This document shows, one piece after another, positions 42,069 to 51,582 of a stretch of DNA of 53,010 bases. The stretch comes from Saccoglossus kowalevskii. Lineage: Eukaryota; Hemichordata; Enteropneusta; Harrimaniidae. The notes beneath the pieces are model-generated. The model did not search any database. It was not told where the DNA came from and saw nothing but the letters and a program-made list of their open reading frames with translations. Location of the stretch: the NCBI RefSeq assembly GCF_000003605.2, contig NW_003130355.1, positions 143,931 to 196,940 of the forward strand. The letters are read 5' to 3'. Numbering within the stretch: position 1 is the stretch's first letter; each line of letters starts with the position of its first letter. Both the position numbers and the translations under genes were made by a program.

Positions 42069-42287
42069 GACTTCTATTAGAGATGTCGCTTCTAATAAAG
42101 ATTTTACAGCAGCACACACGTTTAGGTAAATAAGGTGAGCCTATAGTCAAAATAAATCACATTTTTACTGATTCCATGTACAATGAATCCAAATTTTGGT
42201 TTATGTGCACTTCTATTGGAGATGTGTTTCTAATAGAGCAGATATATTAAACAGAGCTGCAATAGCGATGATAGTAATTTTACAAAC
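42069..42287 (+). repeat. Dispersed short repeat family (with 44483-44560)
   Basis: The block CTTCTATT(A/G)GAGATGTG/C...TTCTAATA occurs at 42070-42099 and 42210-42236, and again at 44487-44512 (CTTCTATTGAAGATGTGCTTCTAACAG). In each case about 20-60 bases downstream is a TTTTACA(G/A) stretch, so the homologous unit is at least 80 bp. A further half-match lies at 43930-43940 (CTTCTAATAGA). The unit is itself partly palindromic. Probably old copies of one small mobile element. Confidence 0.55.
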
Positions 42288-42868
42288 AAGACCCATAGCC
42301 CTGTAAATTACCTGTATGAAATATCTTAAGTATTATACACAAGTAATTATGAGATTAATAACAGTGTGTAAATAGAAATTATACACACAAATCAAATAAT
42401 AGTGTTTTGATGGTGACTATAGTGGAATTGAGTAAATACACCTGAGATGCAAATACAAAAGTTTAGAACGATTCCACATCAACAAATCTAGGTTATAGAT
42501 TTGGGTGAATTGTAGTATACAGACCATCAGGTGAAATAAAACATTTCCATAGCAACAAGCAAGTCAGACTAGCTGGGTCACATTTTGGTTTGAGGCTACG
42601 ATTGTTGTTCTTACCCCACCGAATTGACAACAATAAGTTGGTTTATATTTAGGATGAAGATTGTGCATCGGAATATTGTATCACATCAACTCTAGCAGAA
42701 CTCGAAACAATCTCCAAATATCAGTAAATTGATAAAACCATATTAAATGTCAATTAACCAGAGCAGTAAATTAGACCAATTGTGGAATGGTATAATTACA
42801 GTGAAAGGCAAAGGGCTGTACCTTATTTTAGAAACATATCAATAATTTGTAAATACTGGTTATCAGCT

Positions 42869-42874
42869 TTTATT
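42869..42874 (-). terminator. Candidate poly(A) signal of the BRICHOS gene
   Basis: TTTATT on the plus strand (AATAAA on the minus strand) lies about 420 bases past the stop codon at 43296-43298. I did not notice a nearer canonical signal, but variants could be used. Confidence 0.35.
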
Positions 42875-43295
42875 CAAATATTTAATAATGATTGGTTGGA
42901 GAGCTCCACATTGTCATTTTGGTTTATATAAATTTATATTTATAAAATGTTTATAACGTCCCCAGCTTTATGCCTTTCACTGTACATGTCACTAAAAGGT
43001 CACAAAATAAAATGTAAATTGCATATTTATAAAAGTGAAAATCTCTCATTTCTTATTCCGTATATATATATACAAGTATATGACTGGGTAAATATGTGAA
43101 CATGCCACTACATCCAAAAAGTCTCCGGCCAAATTTGTTGCAAAATTGCTCAATCAGTGATCTAATAATTGAAAAACTGTTTTCATTTGAATTTTTTAAA
43201 TTACAACATCACAACAATATTTGGCTTGAAGGCTAGGAAGTGCATCTCAAGGTTATTGCTATAGCAATGAATGTTGCTAATTTCGTAATGAACAC

Positions 43296-43507
43296 TTAGA
43301 TATTTCTTGCTTTCATACGCATGGCATGTTTTGGCATACTTTTGGCGATTTTTCGCGCAATCTTTCCAGCCTTCCCAATTGATGGCTGCCCATCTGGTAA
43401 CTTCCCAGATTTCTTTAAGACTTCAGCGATTTCCGGTTTCAAAATTTGCATATCAAGTACACTCTTCCCAGCCCAGGTGATGACATCATCAAGCATCTTA
43501 GTGGTTT
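43296..43507 (-). CDS. BRICHOS gene last exon: cationic C-terminal peptide
   Basis: The acceptor TTCATCTTTAG|AAA completes the split Glu codon; 69 codons and TAA follow. After the furin cut the peptide is 70 residues with 12 Lys, 3 Arg and 7 acidic residues, no Cys. All acidic residues lie in the first 39. Peptide residues 41-70 carry nine positive and no negative charges. From about residue 46 to 66, hydrophobics at 47, 50, 51, 54, 55, 58, 62 and 65 fall on one helix face and Lys/Arg on the other. There is one Trp, near residue 12. Membrane activity is inferred from this pattern. Confidence 0.88.
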
Positions 43508-46500
43508 CTAAAGATGAAGACAGAGAGGAATTATTACAGAAAGTAATAAAAGTAATAATAATCTGATTTGGTCCAAAATTAGTTAAAGAAGACATTCTTC
43601 AAACGATTTTTTTCAAAATGTGTTTCAATATTCCTACCATTTTTCTTTCTATAATGTTACAGGATGAGTATTACCACAAATTTTAACATTCTTAAATATT
43701 ATCTATTTTGCATTATAAAACATAAACAGATCTAATCCTAAGATATCTATACTAAAGCTACACGTACAAAAGCTTTTGCATATATTTGTAGCAAAATACA
43801 TACGCTAAAAGTGGAAGCAGCCCCCCCAAAAACATGCATAATGACAACGGCTTGCCCGTAGTCATATTTTTGATGAAACAAGCAACTATTTGCAATTCTT
43901 AGATAATACACTCTTCAACTGGAAATGTTGCTTCTAATAGACCAAATACAGTGACTGGCATGAAATAAACACTTACCACGGCGCTTACGTTGAGCAGGTT
44001 GTTGGTCAATGTTCTCAGTACCACCCATCATGTCACCCATCACTTCCGCCAACAATCTAAGAGCTTCGTTCATAAACTCATCCATCTGAACTGTAGAGAC
44101 CTTTTCCAGCCAATAAGTATCAACGTCCTGACAGAGAAGTGGGATGTAGAGACCAAGACCACCAAAGTGCTCCAATCGTGGTAAAACCACAAGGTAAGTC
44201 TCCACCAATGTTTGAAAATGTTGATTAAAGAAGTTTGGATCCTACAATAAAAGAAACATAATTGGTCAATATGTGTTTTTGCTGGACACACAACCAGATG
44301 CAAGATAGCTTATTATTCTAACAATGAACTTGTTGTATGAAGAACAAAGTTTTCTGAAATCATTTTAAATATTTTATTATCTGTTAATAATGAACTACTA
44401 TTTATTGAATCAATCAAAAAGTGATAATATTATATTATATTAGTGACCCAATATACGATAAAAACCATTTTTTTTATCTTAATGCACTTCTATTGAAGAT
44501 GTGCTTCTAACAGATCAAGTACTAGAAATTAATAATTTTACAGTAGTAGCAATTACAAAAATTACACATATTTTTGTGCATTATTTTGGTTGAAGCACTG
44601 TATAAAGTACACAATTAAATAATCAATGCACTATATAACATGCGCATATCAGCAAAACAAGACACATAATAGAATCAGCTGGATCAGCTTTCCAATTTCT
44701 AATGAGAAAATTATGCTTTCAAAAATTCAAACAGGTGAAACTTACCCTCAGTTTCTCCCAGAATTCCTGTGGGTTCAGGCTGGTTGTCTGGTTCAGGATC
44801 TTTACATAGCACTTGTTACTAGACCATAATCTGTATGCGGACAATTGCTATGAAATAGCAAGAATAGAAGGGAAGTGATAAACTTTTTCATTTTCCTTGC
44901 TATTTATGTTTTACAAAATATTTATAATAAATGAATTGAGACTCATACATGTTCTCAAATAAATATCTTTATTATCAGCTTTTTGGGCAAGATTTTTTTT
45001 TATTTCCATAATCAGTACCTACCACTGTGTAGTCGTGCATAATGGTGATACGCTCACACTCGTCGTTTTCGGGTTGTTCAATTTGCTCGTACTCACGTTG
45101 GGGATCAATAATAATATCAGCATCCAAATGACCGTCTTCATCCTGTTTGGTAGTGGTGGTAAATTATATCAGTTTTGTTCAAAATAAAAAAGTTAATTAT
45201 AATCATTAAATAACAAATGCACAAAATCTGCAGTGAAATGATGGCATTAAAGAAAAAAATTGCATTTCCTACATTGTCTCCTACTGACCCCTGTAGGCAT
45301 TTATTATGTTGGATTTTATACAGTTCACAAGATACACACTGTAATCTTATCTAACAGAATCTCAAAATTGAATATAGGATATGTCGCTCACTGCAAGATC
45401 ACGCAAGATACCCTGACAACCGTTGCCAGCCGCATGACACAGTTCAAGCTTTGGTTCACAATGGTGTCCTAAAATAATGTTGTCTGTTGTCCTAATTTCA
45501 ACACCTGTGATTCGTTTGTTTTATCGTTCTTTTTACGTTTATATGTGCTCAAGAGCCTTGTGCGTAAATTTGGTGTTTCAACATCAAATTCTACACCCCT
45601 TGCAGTTGCTGGTATCAGTACTAGAGGAGACGATGTCGGTCTCTGATAAAGTGCAAGGAACACACGTAAATGCCCATGCTTGGCGAAGTGCTCACTCCCT
45701 TCAAAATGCCCCTAGTTAGACTGTCTAATCATAAAACTCTTTGATTATTGCTTAACAATTACTGGGAATCATTTTTATAATATACAGCATGAACATCAAC
45801 CACCGTCACATATGTTGTGAATGTGTATAGCATGGTAACTCTGCGTTAATAAAAGTGAAATGCTGTAAATACTTCTTGTCATATTTAGTTTTTGCTGGTT
45901 AGCTTTTGAAAAAGTCATGCAGTTTATTTGCCGAAATCGATTCTAACAGATCGTACTTCAACATTGATAATTCACTTCTGCAATACATTACCAGAAAGTC
46001 TTTGGGAATTTCCGAAGAATTGCCTTTGGACAACATAGCATTCAGATTCGTTAATAACAGACTTGACCCATCAGGTCACTGGAAGACATTGTTGCAAGTC
46101 AAATCGTGCAAGAATACGTTATGGCTGAAAGTGGTTTTCATCAAGAGTTTGCATACCATCAAAAACATTCAACAATGAAGAAACTGATGAAGATTTTGAC
46201 TTCGACAAAATATGTGGGCTCTCGGGTATGCATCATGATTTTCGAAATTGAGGACACTGGGCACTAATGCAGTCTAACTACTGTAAGTGTCTTGCGTGAT
46301 CCAGTGTTCTCAAAGTCATCAGCATGAAAACAGGCACTGATCCACCAATCACATTTCTCAGCTTGTGTTTTAGTTTGCTGGAAATGTGTAAAAAACTCTT
46401 CATTTGTGTAATACTTTAGATGAATTCGAGAATCACTCTCGCATTTACCATAAGAGCACTGTTTAACTCCCACTGTAGCATTTTTGTACAGTCGATGTTG

Positions 46501-47901
46501 TTGAGTGAACAGAATACAACAAAGTGAACAATGGTGCTGCCATCCTCTCTGGGGGAAAGCTTGACCTGTGTCACATGATCAAAACTAGTTGCCAAGAACG
46601 TAAATCTTGGCCACACGCTATCTCGAAGTGAGCAGTATATGGCTTATTAATAACTTCTCCTAAAACAAAGCAAAGTGGCCTTGAGGGATTACATCAATGC
46701 AAATTAGGATTGATTTCATGATGAAACACCACAAAGCTTCAAAACACACTAGCTTCAGTATTTCAGAATTTTATCATTTCTTCACGGTGATCATAGCAAT
46801 GAATGGAAGGTGTGCTGCATATAATACAATGTGTGAATGCAACCTTACTTAAATATTACAATTACTCACTTCTTTACTACTGTAATCATCATGAAAGCGT
46901 CCAGGCTTATCGTAGGTTACACCACAAGTAAAACGATTCTGTGCACGAGAGAAATTGAACAATATTGAAAATCATGATGGACTACCAAGCTGTGAATTCA
47001 AATTGACATAGACATTGAATTTGATCAGACTAAATATTCACAGTATTATGACTTCAGTGAAATTATCGCATTAGAAATGGGTAGGAGACGCCAGGAAAAA
47101 TAAAAATCAAATTACAAAATAAACCAATGTGTATACTGTTATGTTTATGACAATTGTGAATATAATGCAATGCATGAAAAACTGGAGGACAACAATGACT
47201 ATCAGTTGGATATCAAAATAAAAAAAAAAAAATAGTCAGATATTTTGAATCGCGAACAAAATTGTTATGCATCAAAAGCAACTATTATGCTCATGAATGT
47301 ACTGAATTAGAACAATAGCTGTCCATGTAAGACTGAGATCTGGTTCTACTCCAGTTGAAATGCTTGATTTTAATGAATATTTAACATTAAAATCATAAAT
47401 TGGATTATCGAACAAATACAGTTTAACCACTTTGAATTTCTTTGGGGAAAAAAAAACAAAATGACACGCATCATGTCCCATACAAGTTTGAACTAAATCT
47501 GTCCATGCATTTTGAACATTAAAATGGTCACCCTTCAGCCGTCGTGTATCAGATTATCAAATGAAGGTACGTGACTATGTGTGGCACAATGTACGGTGTA
47601 TATACAACCTCTTGTTTGTGCTCGGCACACAGGAGCTAAAGTGGTCAATTTGTAAATTGTCGTCATTTTTAAAATACAAGACAAACTGAACTACAAAGAA
47701 CTCATCAAATGGCTGCTGAGATTTGAAATATTAACTCACCCCATCATAGTGATTTACAAGAATGTACACACCGACTGAGAGACCGACAAGGGCAAAAACC
47801 AGTAATCCAATGAATAAACAGCATCTGAGAGGAGTGCAACAACCTTTTCGGCGCGGGGGCGCTGTTGCAGGCTGTATGACTGCATCATCTGGAACCACCT
47901 T
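43296..47901 (-). CDS. ITM2/Bri-like BRICHOS type II membrane precursor (5' incomplete)
   Basis: Six exons on the minus strand (47740-47901, 46870-46938, 45023-45142, 44746-44847, 43977-44241, 43296-43507) join in frame into 309 residues ending at TAA. Counting from the first residue seen: cytosolic V-V-P-D-D-A-V and a Cys/Arg-rich stretch (1-28), a membrane segment (29-49), a linker with N-R-F-T-C-G (55-60), then a BRICHOS domain with Asp114 (H-D-Y), Cys130 (N-K-C-Y-V), N-glycosylation site N-Q-T (136-138) and Cys188 (L-L-C). The order and spacing match ITM2 proteins; the 58-residue cysteine gap is close to that in human ITM2B. Furin site R-K-R-R (236-239) precedes a 70-residue peptide. In this family BRICHOS acts as a chaperone for the released C-terminal peptide. 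Here the peptide lacks the cysteines of ITM2 peptides and is highly cationic, so function may differ (antimicrobial-like). The first coding exon with the start codon was not found. Family placement is strong; the peptide's role is inferred. Confidence 0.88.
43508..43976 (-). other. Intron of the BRICHOS gene (phase 1)
   Basis: The 469-base intron separates the furin site from the peptide-coding exon. It carries one half-copy of the CTTCTAATAGA repeat near 43930. No other feature is seen. Confidence 0.8.
43977..44241 (-). CDS. BRICHOS gene exon: domain end and furin site
   Basis: 88 codons plus one base. The acceptor is TTTTATTGTAG|GAT and the donor CGTG|GTAAGT. It encodes the rest of the BRICHOS domain (E-x-Y-L-V-V, H-F-G-G-L-G-L-Y-I, L-L-C), a methionine-rich helix and finally R-K-R-R. 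The split codon that follows (G|AA, Glu) is the first residue of the released peptide. Confidence 0.9.
44242..44745 (-). other. Intron of the BRICHOS gene with a repeat copy
   Basis: Phase 0, 504 bases. It contains the third copy of the CTTCTATT...TTCTAA repeat family at 44483-44560 and is otherwise AT-rich. Confidence 0.8.
44746..44847 (-). CDS. BRICHOS gene exon: first conserved cysteine
   Basis: 34 codons, phase 0 at both ends. The acceptor is a pyrimidine tract ending TTTCATAG|CAA (AG at 44848-44849) and the donor AGG|GTAAGT. Two internal AGs further in were rejected because they break the frame and shorten the BRICHOS alignment. With this start, the distance from H-D-Y to K-C-Y-V equals that in human ITM2B. 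It carries Cys130 and glycosylation site N-Q-T. Confidence 0.88.
45023..45142 (-). CDS. BRICHOS gene exon: acidic linker and domain start
   Basis: 40 codons, phase 0 at both ends, acceptor CCAAACAG|GAT and donor GTG|GTAGGT. Very acidic, as is the ITM2 linker. It ends I-M-H-D-Y-T-V, which aligns with I-V-H-D-F at the start of the BRICHOS domain and supplies the family's conserved Asp. Confidence 0.86.
45460..46620 (-). pseudogene. THAP-domain transposon relic
   Basis: The minus-strand frame at about 46270-46480 reads G-V-K-Q-C-S-Y-G-K-C-E-S-D-S-R, later F-F-T-H-F-Q-x-x-K-T-Q-A-E-K-C-D-W-W-I-S-A-C. This is the front part of a THAP zinc-finger: Cys-x3-Cys, then the Phe/Lys-rich stretch and Trp. 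A separate minus-strand segment near 45650-45665 reads C-S-L-H-F, the Cys-x-x-His-Phe end of a THAP domain. Stops and the roughly 600-base gap between these pieces show it is broken. THAP domains occur in P-element-type transposases and in host proteins. An intronic, fragmented copy favours a dead transposon. Confidence 0.45.
45712..46278. mobile_element. Possible insertion inside the THAP relic
   Basis: TAGTTAGACTG at about 45714-45724 and its reverse complement CAGTCTAACTA at about 46268-46278 form an 11-bp inverted pair at the edges of the sequence separating the two THAP-like pieces. The insert has an open frame of 90 codons on the plus strand (45906-46178) with no recognised domain. No target duplication was clear. 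Confidence 0.35.
46870..46938 (-). CDS. BRICHOS gene exon: lumenal linker
   Basis: 23 codons, phase 0 at both ends, acceptor CGTGCACAG|AAT and donor GAA|GTGAGT. It begins N-R-F-T-C-G-V-x-Y, the counterpart of the Y-Y-C-G-I-x-Y segment right after the membrane anchor in ITM2. The remainder is hydrophilic. Confidence 0.82.
46939..47739 (-). other. Intron of the BRICHOS gene
   Basis: Phase 0, 801 bases, AT-rich, with an A tract near 47219-47231. No nested feature is seen. Confidence 0.75.
47740..47901 (-). CDS. BRICHOS gene exon: cytosolic stub and membrane anchor
   Basis: 54 codons, phase 0 at both ends. The acceptor is TTTTTCACAG|AAG and the donor GGG|GTGAGT. It encodes K-V-V-P-D-D-A-V, then P-P-R-R-K-G-C-C...R-C-C and a 21-residue hydrophobic segment (codons 29-49). 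Basic and Cys residues on the N-terminal side predict a cytosolic N terminus (type II) and possible palmitoylation. Matches the P-P-D-A-V and membrane region of ITM2 proteins. Confidence 0.88.
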
Positions 47902-48332
47902 CTGTGAAAAAGCACATAAATTGAATTTATTGATTATTTGATCATTAAAACACGACTTATTATGACTGTAATTTATGTTTAGTCAACAAATTCAGTACCC
48001 GTAAATAGCAAAAAAACTAGCCTTTTATTTACTCAATATTTGTTATTTGAGGTACATGAAGCAACAGGGAGAAAAACAAAAAAATACCCAATTTAGTAAA
48101 ATTACATTGCATTTATTATTTATTAAAAGGGGGAACAGTGAAAACTGGCCACTCCTGCAAAAAAACAACTGTTTTTTTTATTCATTATCATACCCCCCCC
48201 CCCCAAGTCCTAGCTTTCAAAGTAATAATAACATAATACATTGCCATACATAAAGAATTCCCTAAATTACAATTCAACAGGCTTAAAATAGCATGCTTAA
48301 ATTGCGTTGTGTTTCAAACAAAACAAACAACA
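47902..48332. other. Non-coding upstream of the first visible BRICHOS exon
   Basis: A run of 12 C lies at 48193-48204. On the minus strand I found no exon with an ATG and a phase-0 donor that would supply the missing N terminus. Confidence 0.5.
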
Positions 48333-48470
48333 CAGGTTGTTCATATGTCATGCCTGAAGGCTGCCTAAAAGAGGTCACTATAGACAGGTTGTCTTTATAT
48401 GCAGGTTGCTCATAGGGTATGCCTTAAAACTGCCTAAAATTGGCCATACTGGAAAATGGGCACTTGTATG
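48333..48470 (+). repeat. Degenerate ~69-bp tandem repeat, two copies
   Basis: CAGGTTGTTCATATG...CATGCCTGAAGGCTGCCTAAAA (from 48333) recurs as CAGGTTGCTCATAGG...TATGCCTTAAAACTGCCTAAAA (from 48402), 69 bases later, with GAGGTCACTAT matched by TTGGCCATACT after it. A partial CAGGTTG unit sits between them at 48385. Confidence 0.7.
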
Positions 48471-49114
48471 TACACCTTTCAGCTCTACTAAAAAATTCTT
48501 CAATTTTGAACTTGTCAACTTGTTCATGCAAGACACTGTTTTTGCTAAAGGGATGATTTAGTGAAATAAAATCCAGCAAATATATCTATTTTCCTATATT
48601 TCACAGTCAACTCATCAATCAGTGAAAATAAACTACATACAAACTACCAAAATGTATTTTCAGCGCAAATTAATTCCATTATTTGACAGTAAAATAAAAA
48701 GTTATTCATATCTACTTTTATTTTCAGTGTTACTGGATATACATTATTGAATTTTTTTTTATTAGTTTTTTTTAATTTTAGTCTATAGTGAATTTAGTTG
48801 CATTCAGAAATCTATACAGTAATACTGAAAATACACTAACCAAAAGAAACATTTAATTAACTCCAAACTTGAATTACAGAATGTTTAGCTAGCTAACAGG
48901 TCTAGTTTCCCATAAGATGTACACTACAATGTCTGGCATGAAGAAAATAAATTATAAATAGCAAGTCTAATTGCTGCTAGTTATTCACCACACTGAGTGT
49001 AATGAAAATAGGAAATTTAAAACAAGATCAGGATATTATTCTTTTGGTTACAATGTCACCTGCTGAAATTTACAAATGCTACAAACTAATAAAATTAATT
49101 TCAATTTTCTCTGC
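48471..49114. other. Non-coding stretch, no gene seen
   Basis: AT-rich, with T tracts near 48751-48777. No exon for the minus-strand gene was recognised. Confidence 0.5.
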
Positions 49115-49668
49115 AGTAAATTTTTAATTTTCTTTTTAAAAAGCAAGTTCTCAAAATAAAAGTTATTATTATACATCTTTTACAGCTTGCTGTAATTTTG
49201 CGGTATATTACGGAGTATTTTCATTCTACCTTATAAGAAAATGCGAATTCCAAATATGGAATGGTTACACACGTAAGCGTCCTCTGATAATAATAAAAAC
49301 GAACATGGCTGCCCCCAAGGTTTGACCTGACTCCAGTTCACTGATTCTGTTCTAAACTTTTTAGATTTCGGCATTCCCATGATGTATCCTTGGTAGGAAA
49401 AGATGTATAATAATAAGGTTATTACAAAGATACAGTATGCTGTCGCATCGACCCCCACTGCGTGTCGGTGTAGGTCGATACTGCTACTGTACCGTCTTCG
49501 TGCATACTTTGAGGTATCTTTGTAATAATCTTATATTATTATTAAGCTGCAATTCACAAGTAAGACAAATCAATAAGGTTAATTTTAAATTTCTTTATGC
49601 CTGTGGGCGCTTTAGTAAATTTTTAATTTTCTTTTTAACAAGCTGGTTCTCACAGTAAAAGTATTATT
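49115..49668 (+). repeat. ~55-bp direct repeats flanking fold-back repeat copy 2
   Basis: AGTAAATTTTTAATTTTCTT at 49115-49134 is repeated exactly at 49614-49633, and similarity continues for about 35 more bases (TTTAA-AAGC--GTTCTCA-A-TAAAAGT). The copies are 499 bases apart and bracket the dispersed element at 49225-49545. Confidence 0.75.
49225..49545. mobile_element. Dispersed repeat with fold-back core, copy 2
   Basis: Homologous to 26150-26465 over its whole length. Here the fold-back is better preserved: AAGGTTATTACAAAGATAC (about 49415-49433) pairs with GTATCTTTGTAATAATCTTA (about 49514-49533), enclosing some 80 bases that are richer in GC and include GTCGATAC/GTATCGAC-like motifs. The two copies differ in this interior, so the hairpin tip evolves faster than the stem-proximal block or was exchanged. 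Confidence 0.75.
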
Positions 49669-49697
49669 TATTATTATTATTATTATTATAATTATTA
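49662..49697 (+). repeat. (TTA)n microsatellite
   Basis: About 36 bases of imperfect TTA/ATT repeats directly follow the second 55-bp direct repeat copy. Confidence 0.85.
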
Positions 49698-50459
49698 ACG
49701 TTTGCTAGTGTGATTCATTGTTCATTTCTGGATACAAAACCGAAATGAAAGCTAAGGTTTAATTCCAGCATTCCCTGTCACACTAATTGATTTATGGACA
49801 TATTTTACCAATTTCAATGAGTGTTGAACAATGTAAAAACAATATTGATTTTAGAACTGCCTTTTTTCTGCATTATTTTTTTCAATATTCAAAGTGTATT
49901 TTATAAATAATAAATATTTCATATTTGTACAGAAAACATGCTTTTTAAAACTGTTTGCATTTCACGATGCACATTTGAAATTGAATACATGCTACATTTT
50001 TAATCTCTTCTGCGAATGGAATTTGTGTACACTCGTTTGTCCAAATACTCAATCAACTGAATTAAATTAAATTTGATTAAATTCAATACATTCATGTTGT
50101 GATGCATTTAGGGCTAGCAATTAAAACTTTATATATAAATATTTGAGTGGAACAATTTGTTGCTATTATATCAATTATGATATGGTGACCATATTTAATA
50201 ACTGTTATTCCCACCACACCCATCACGTGACAACACACCTATTGTTATTAATAACTGGAAAGATATTACTAGTATTTCCCGGTATTATCAATTGCACTAT
50301 ATATAAATAGTTGTATGATGTCATCTTTTATTTCAGGCATCTTTCTCTTGTGAGATTATATTTTGCAAGTTTAACATCAGACTGACAATCAAAATCAAAA
50401 GTAGAGATGAAAACTATACATTTAAAGAATTAATTCCAGTATTATGATTCTGTGCAGGG
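49698..50459. other. Non-coding stretch, no gene seen
   Basis: Only AT-rich sequence and chance frames are visible up to the terminal-inverted-repeat element. Confidence 0.5.
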
Positions 50460-51370
50460 TGCTCTTAAGGTAGAGATGCAAGTTCGTGGGCACTTGGGAG
50501 TGAATTTTTTCTTTTCGCTTTTTATTATCCAAACAGTCTTGGATATAGACTGTTAAAATTTTGTGGAATTGTGAATAGTAGAACATACTAAAAAGACGAT
50601 GTTAAAATATAGATAACAGGTGCAAACATTCTCTCTATTGAATGCTTAGCAAGATTTAGCAAGACTGCACATAAATAATAAAAAAGAAACATGGTGAAAA
50701 AAAGAAACGGGATCTCCATATTATGCACTATACTTAACTTTTTACAAAACGATAATACATTTAAATTTGGAACTGTTACAGCCATTTTAATTATGAGCAT
50801 TAGCAAACTTCTTACTGGATGAATTGTTATGCAAATTAGCAATTATCTCAGCTTCTTTTTAGTGCACATCCCAGAACTTTAAAAAAAAATAGCTCCTTTT
50901 GTTTTGAAATTTTCACAAATGATAGACAATGTGTTTATGCCATCGGGGCATTGGTTTTGGTTGAACAGTGTAACAACAATCGTACAGACAACTAGCCTGG
51001 GTGTTAATTTATGCATAAACTTGAAAGAGTGAAATTTGAGCTGCTGCCATGCAAAATTGACAACTGGTAGACAGTTTTCAAGACGGCACTTTCTTCATAG
51101 TAAACTGATGTACCCATAAACAAATTTTGACAGGAAACAGAAGCATGGTTTAGAAGCTATTTTTTTTTAAATCACTTTTGACTAAAAAGCACATTTTTGT
51201 GCATATTTCAAACTACAGTGTCCATAAAAAAAAATACTAACAAAATTTTAAAATTCATACAATAAGCTTTCTGAAAATATATAGTTTTGTGGACAAGGGA
51301 GGTCATCTTGGTTTCCTAATTAACTAATTAAAATACCTGTCAGGTAAACTGCATCTCTACCTTAAGAGCA
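50460..51370. mobile_element. 911-bp element with 21-bp perfect terminal inverted repeats
   Basis: The 21 bases at 50460-50480 (TGCTCTTAAGG then TAGAGATGCA) are exactly repeated in reverse complement at 51350-51370. Beyond the 21 bp only AGTT is weakly matched. The interior has no frame long enough for a transposase and is AT-rich. This is typical of a non-autonomous DNA transposon (MITE-like). I could not see a target-site duplication at the two outer edges (GTGCAGGG on the left, AATAACAA on the right), so the true ends may lie slightly in or out of the repeat. Confidence 0.7.
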
Positions 51371-51582
51371 AATAACAAGTACAGAACCAATAACTGAACT
51401 ATGATTGGCAGCAATTGGATGATAAAGTGACAAATGTATGCTTAATGGTAATACAGTACAAGTTTTTTTATTAAAATGTTTCTTTAGACCCTGCCCCGCC
51501 CTCCCTAAACTGTTCTCAGAAGTTTTTCACAAAAAAGTCCAAGTTGTTTTGGGTCAATCAGCCAGGTAGTCTCCTGATGTCT
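51371..51582. other. Non-coding spacer
   Basis: Short AT-rich spacer between two candidate insertions. Nothing else was noticed. Confidence 0.5.

Larger units (their letters stand above)
45143..46869 (-). other. Intron of the BRICHOS gene hosting transposon relics
   Basis: At 1.73 kb this is the longest intron in the visible gene. Its middle is a less AT-rich patch containing THAP-like coding relics on the minus strand and a possible nested insertion (listed separately). Confidence 0.75.

Noticed and set aside
44819-44834. Alternative acceptors (TCTAG and CATACAG) for the BRICHOS exon with the first cysteine
   Set aside because: Both would need a phase-2 junction that the upstream exon cannot provide, and would delete residues between H-D-Y and K-C-Y-V that are length-conserved in ITM2.
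45906-46178. 90-codon plus-strand frame inside the BRICHOS intron
   Set aside because: No recognised domain. It lies in the candidate nested insertion and is more likely a fragment of that element or chance.
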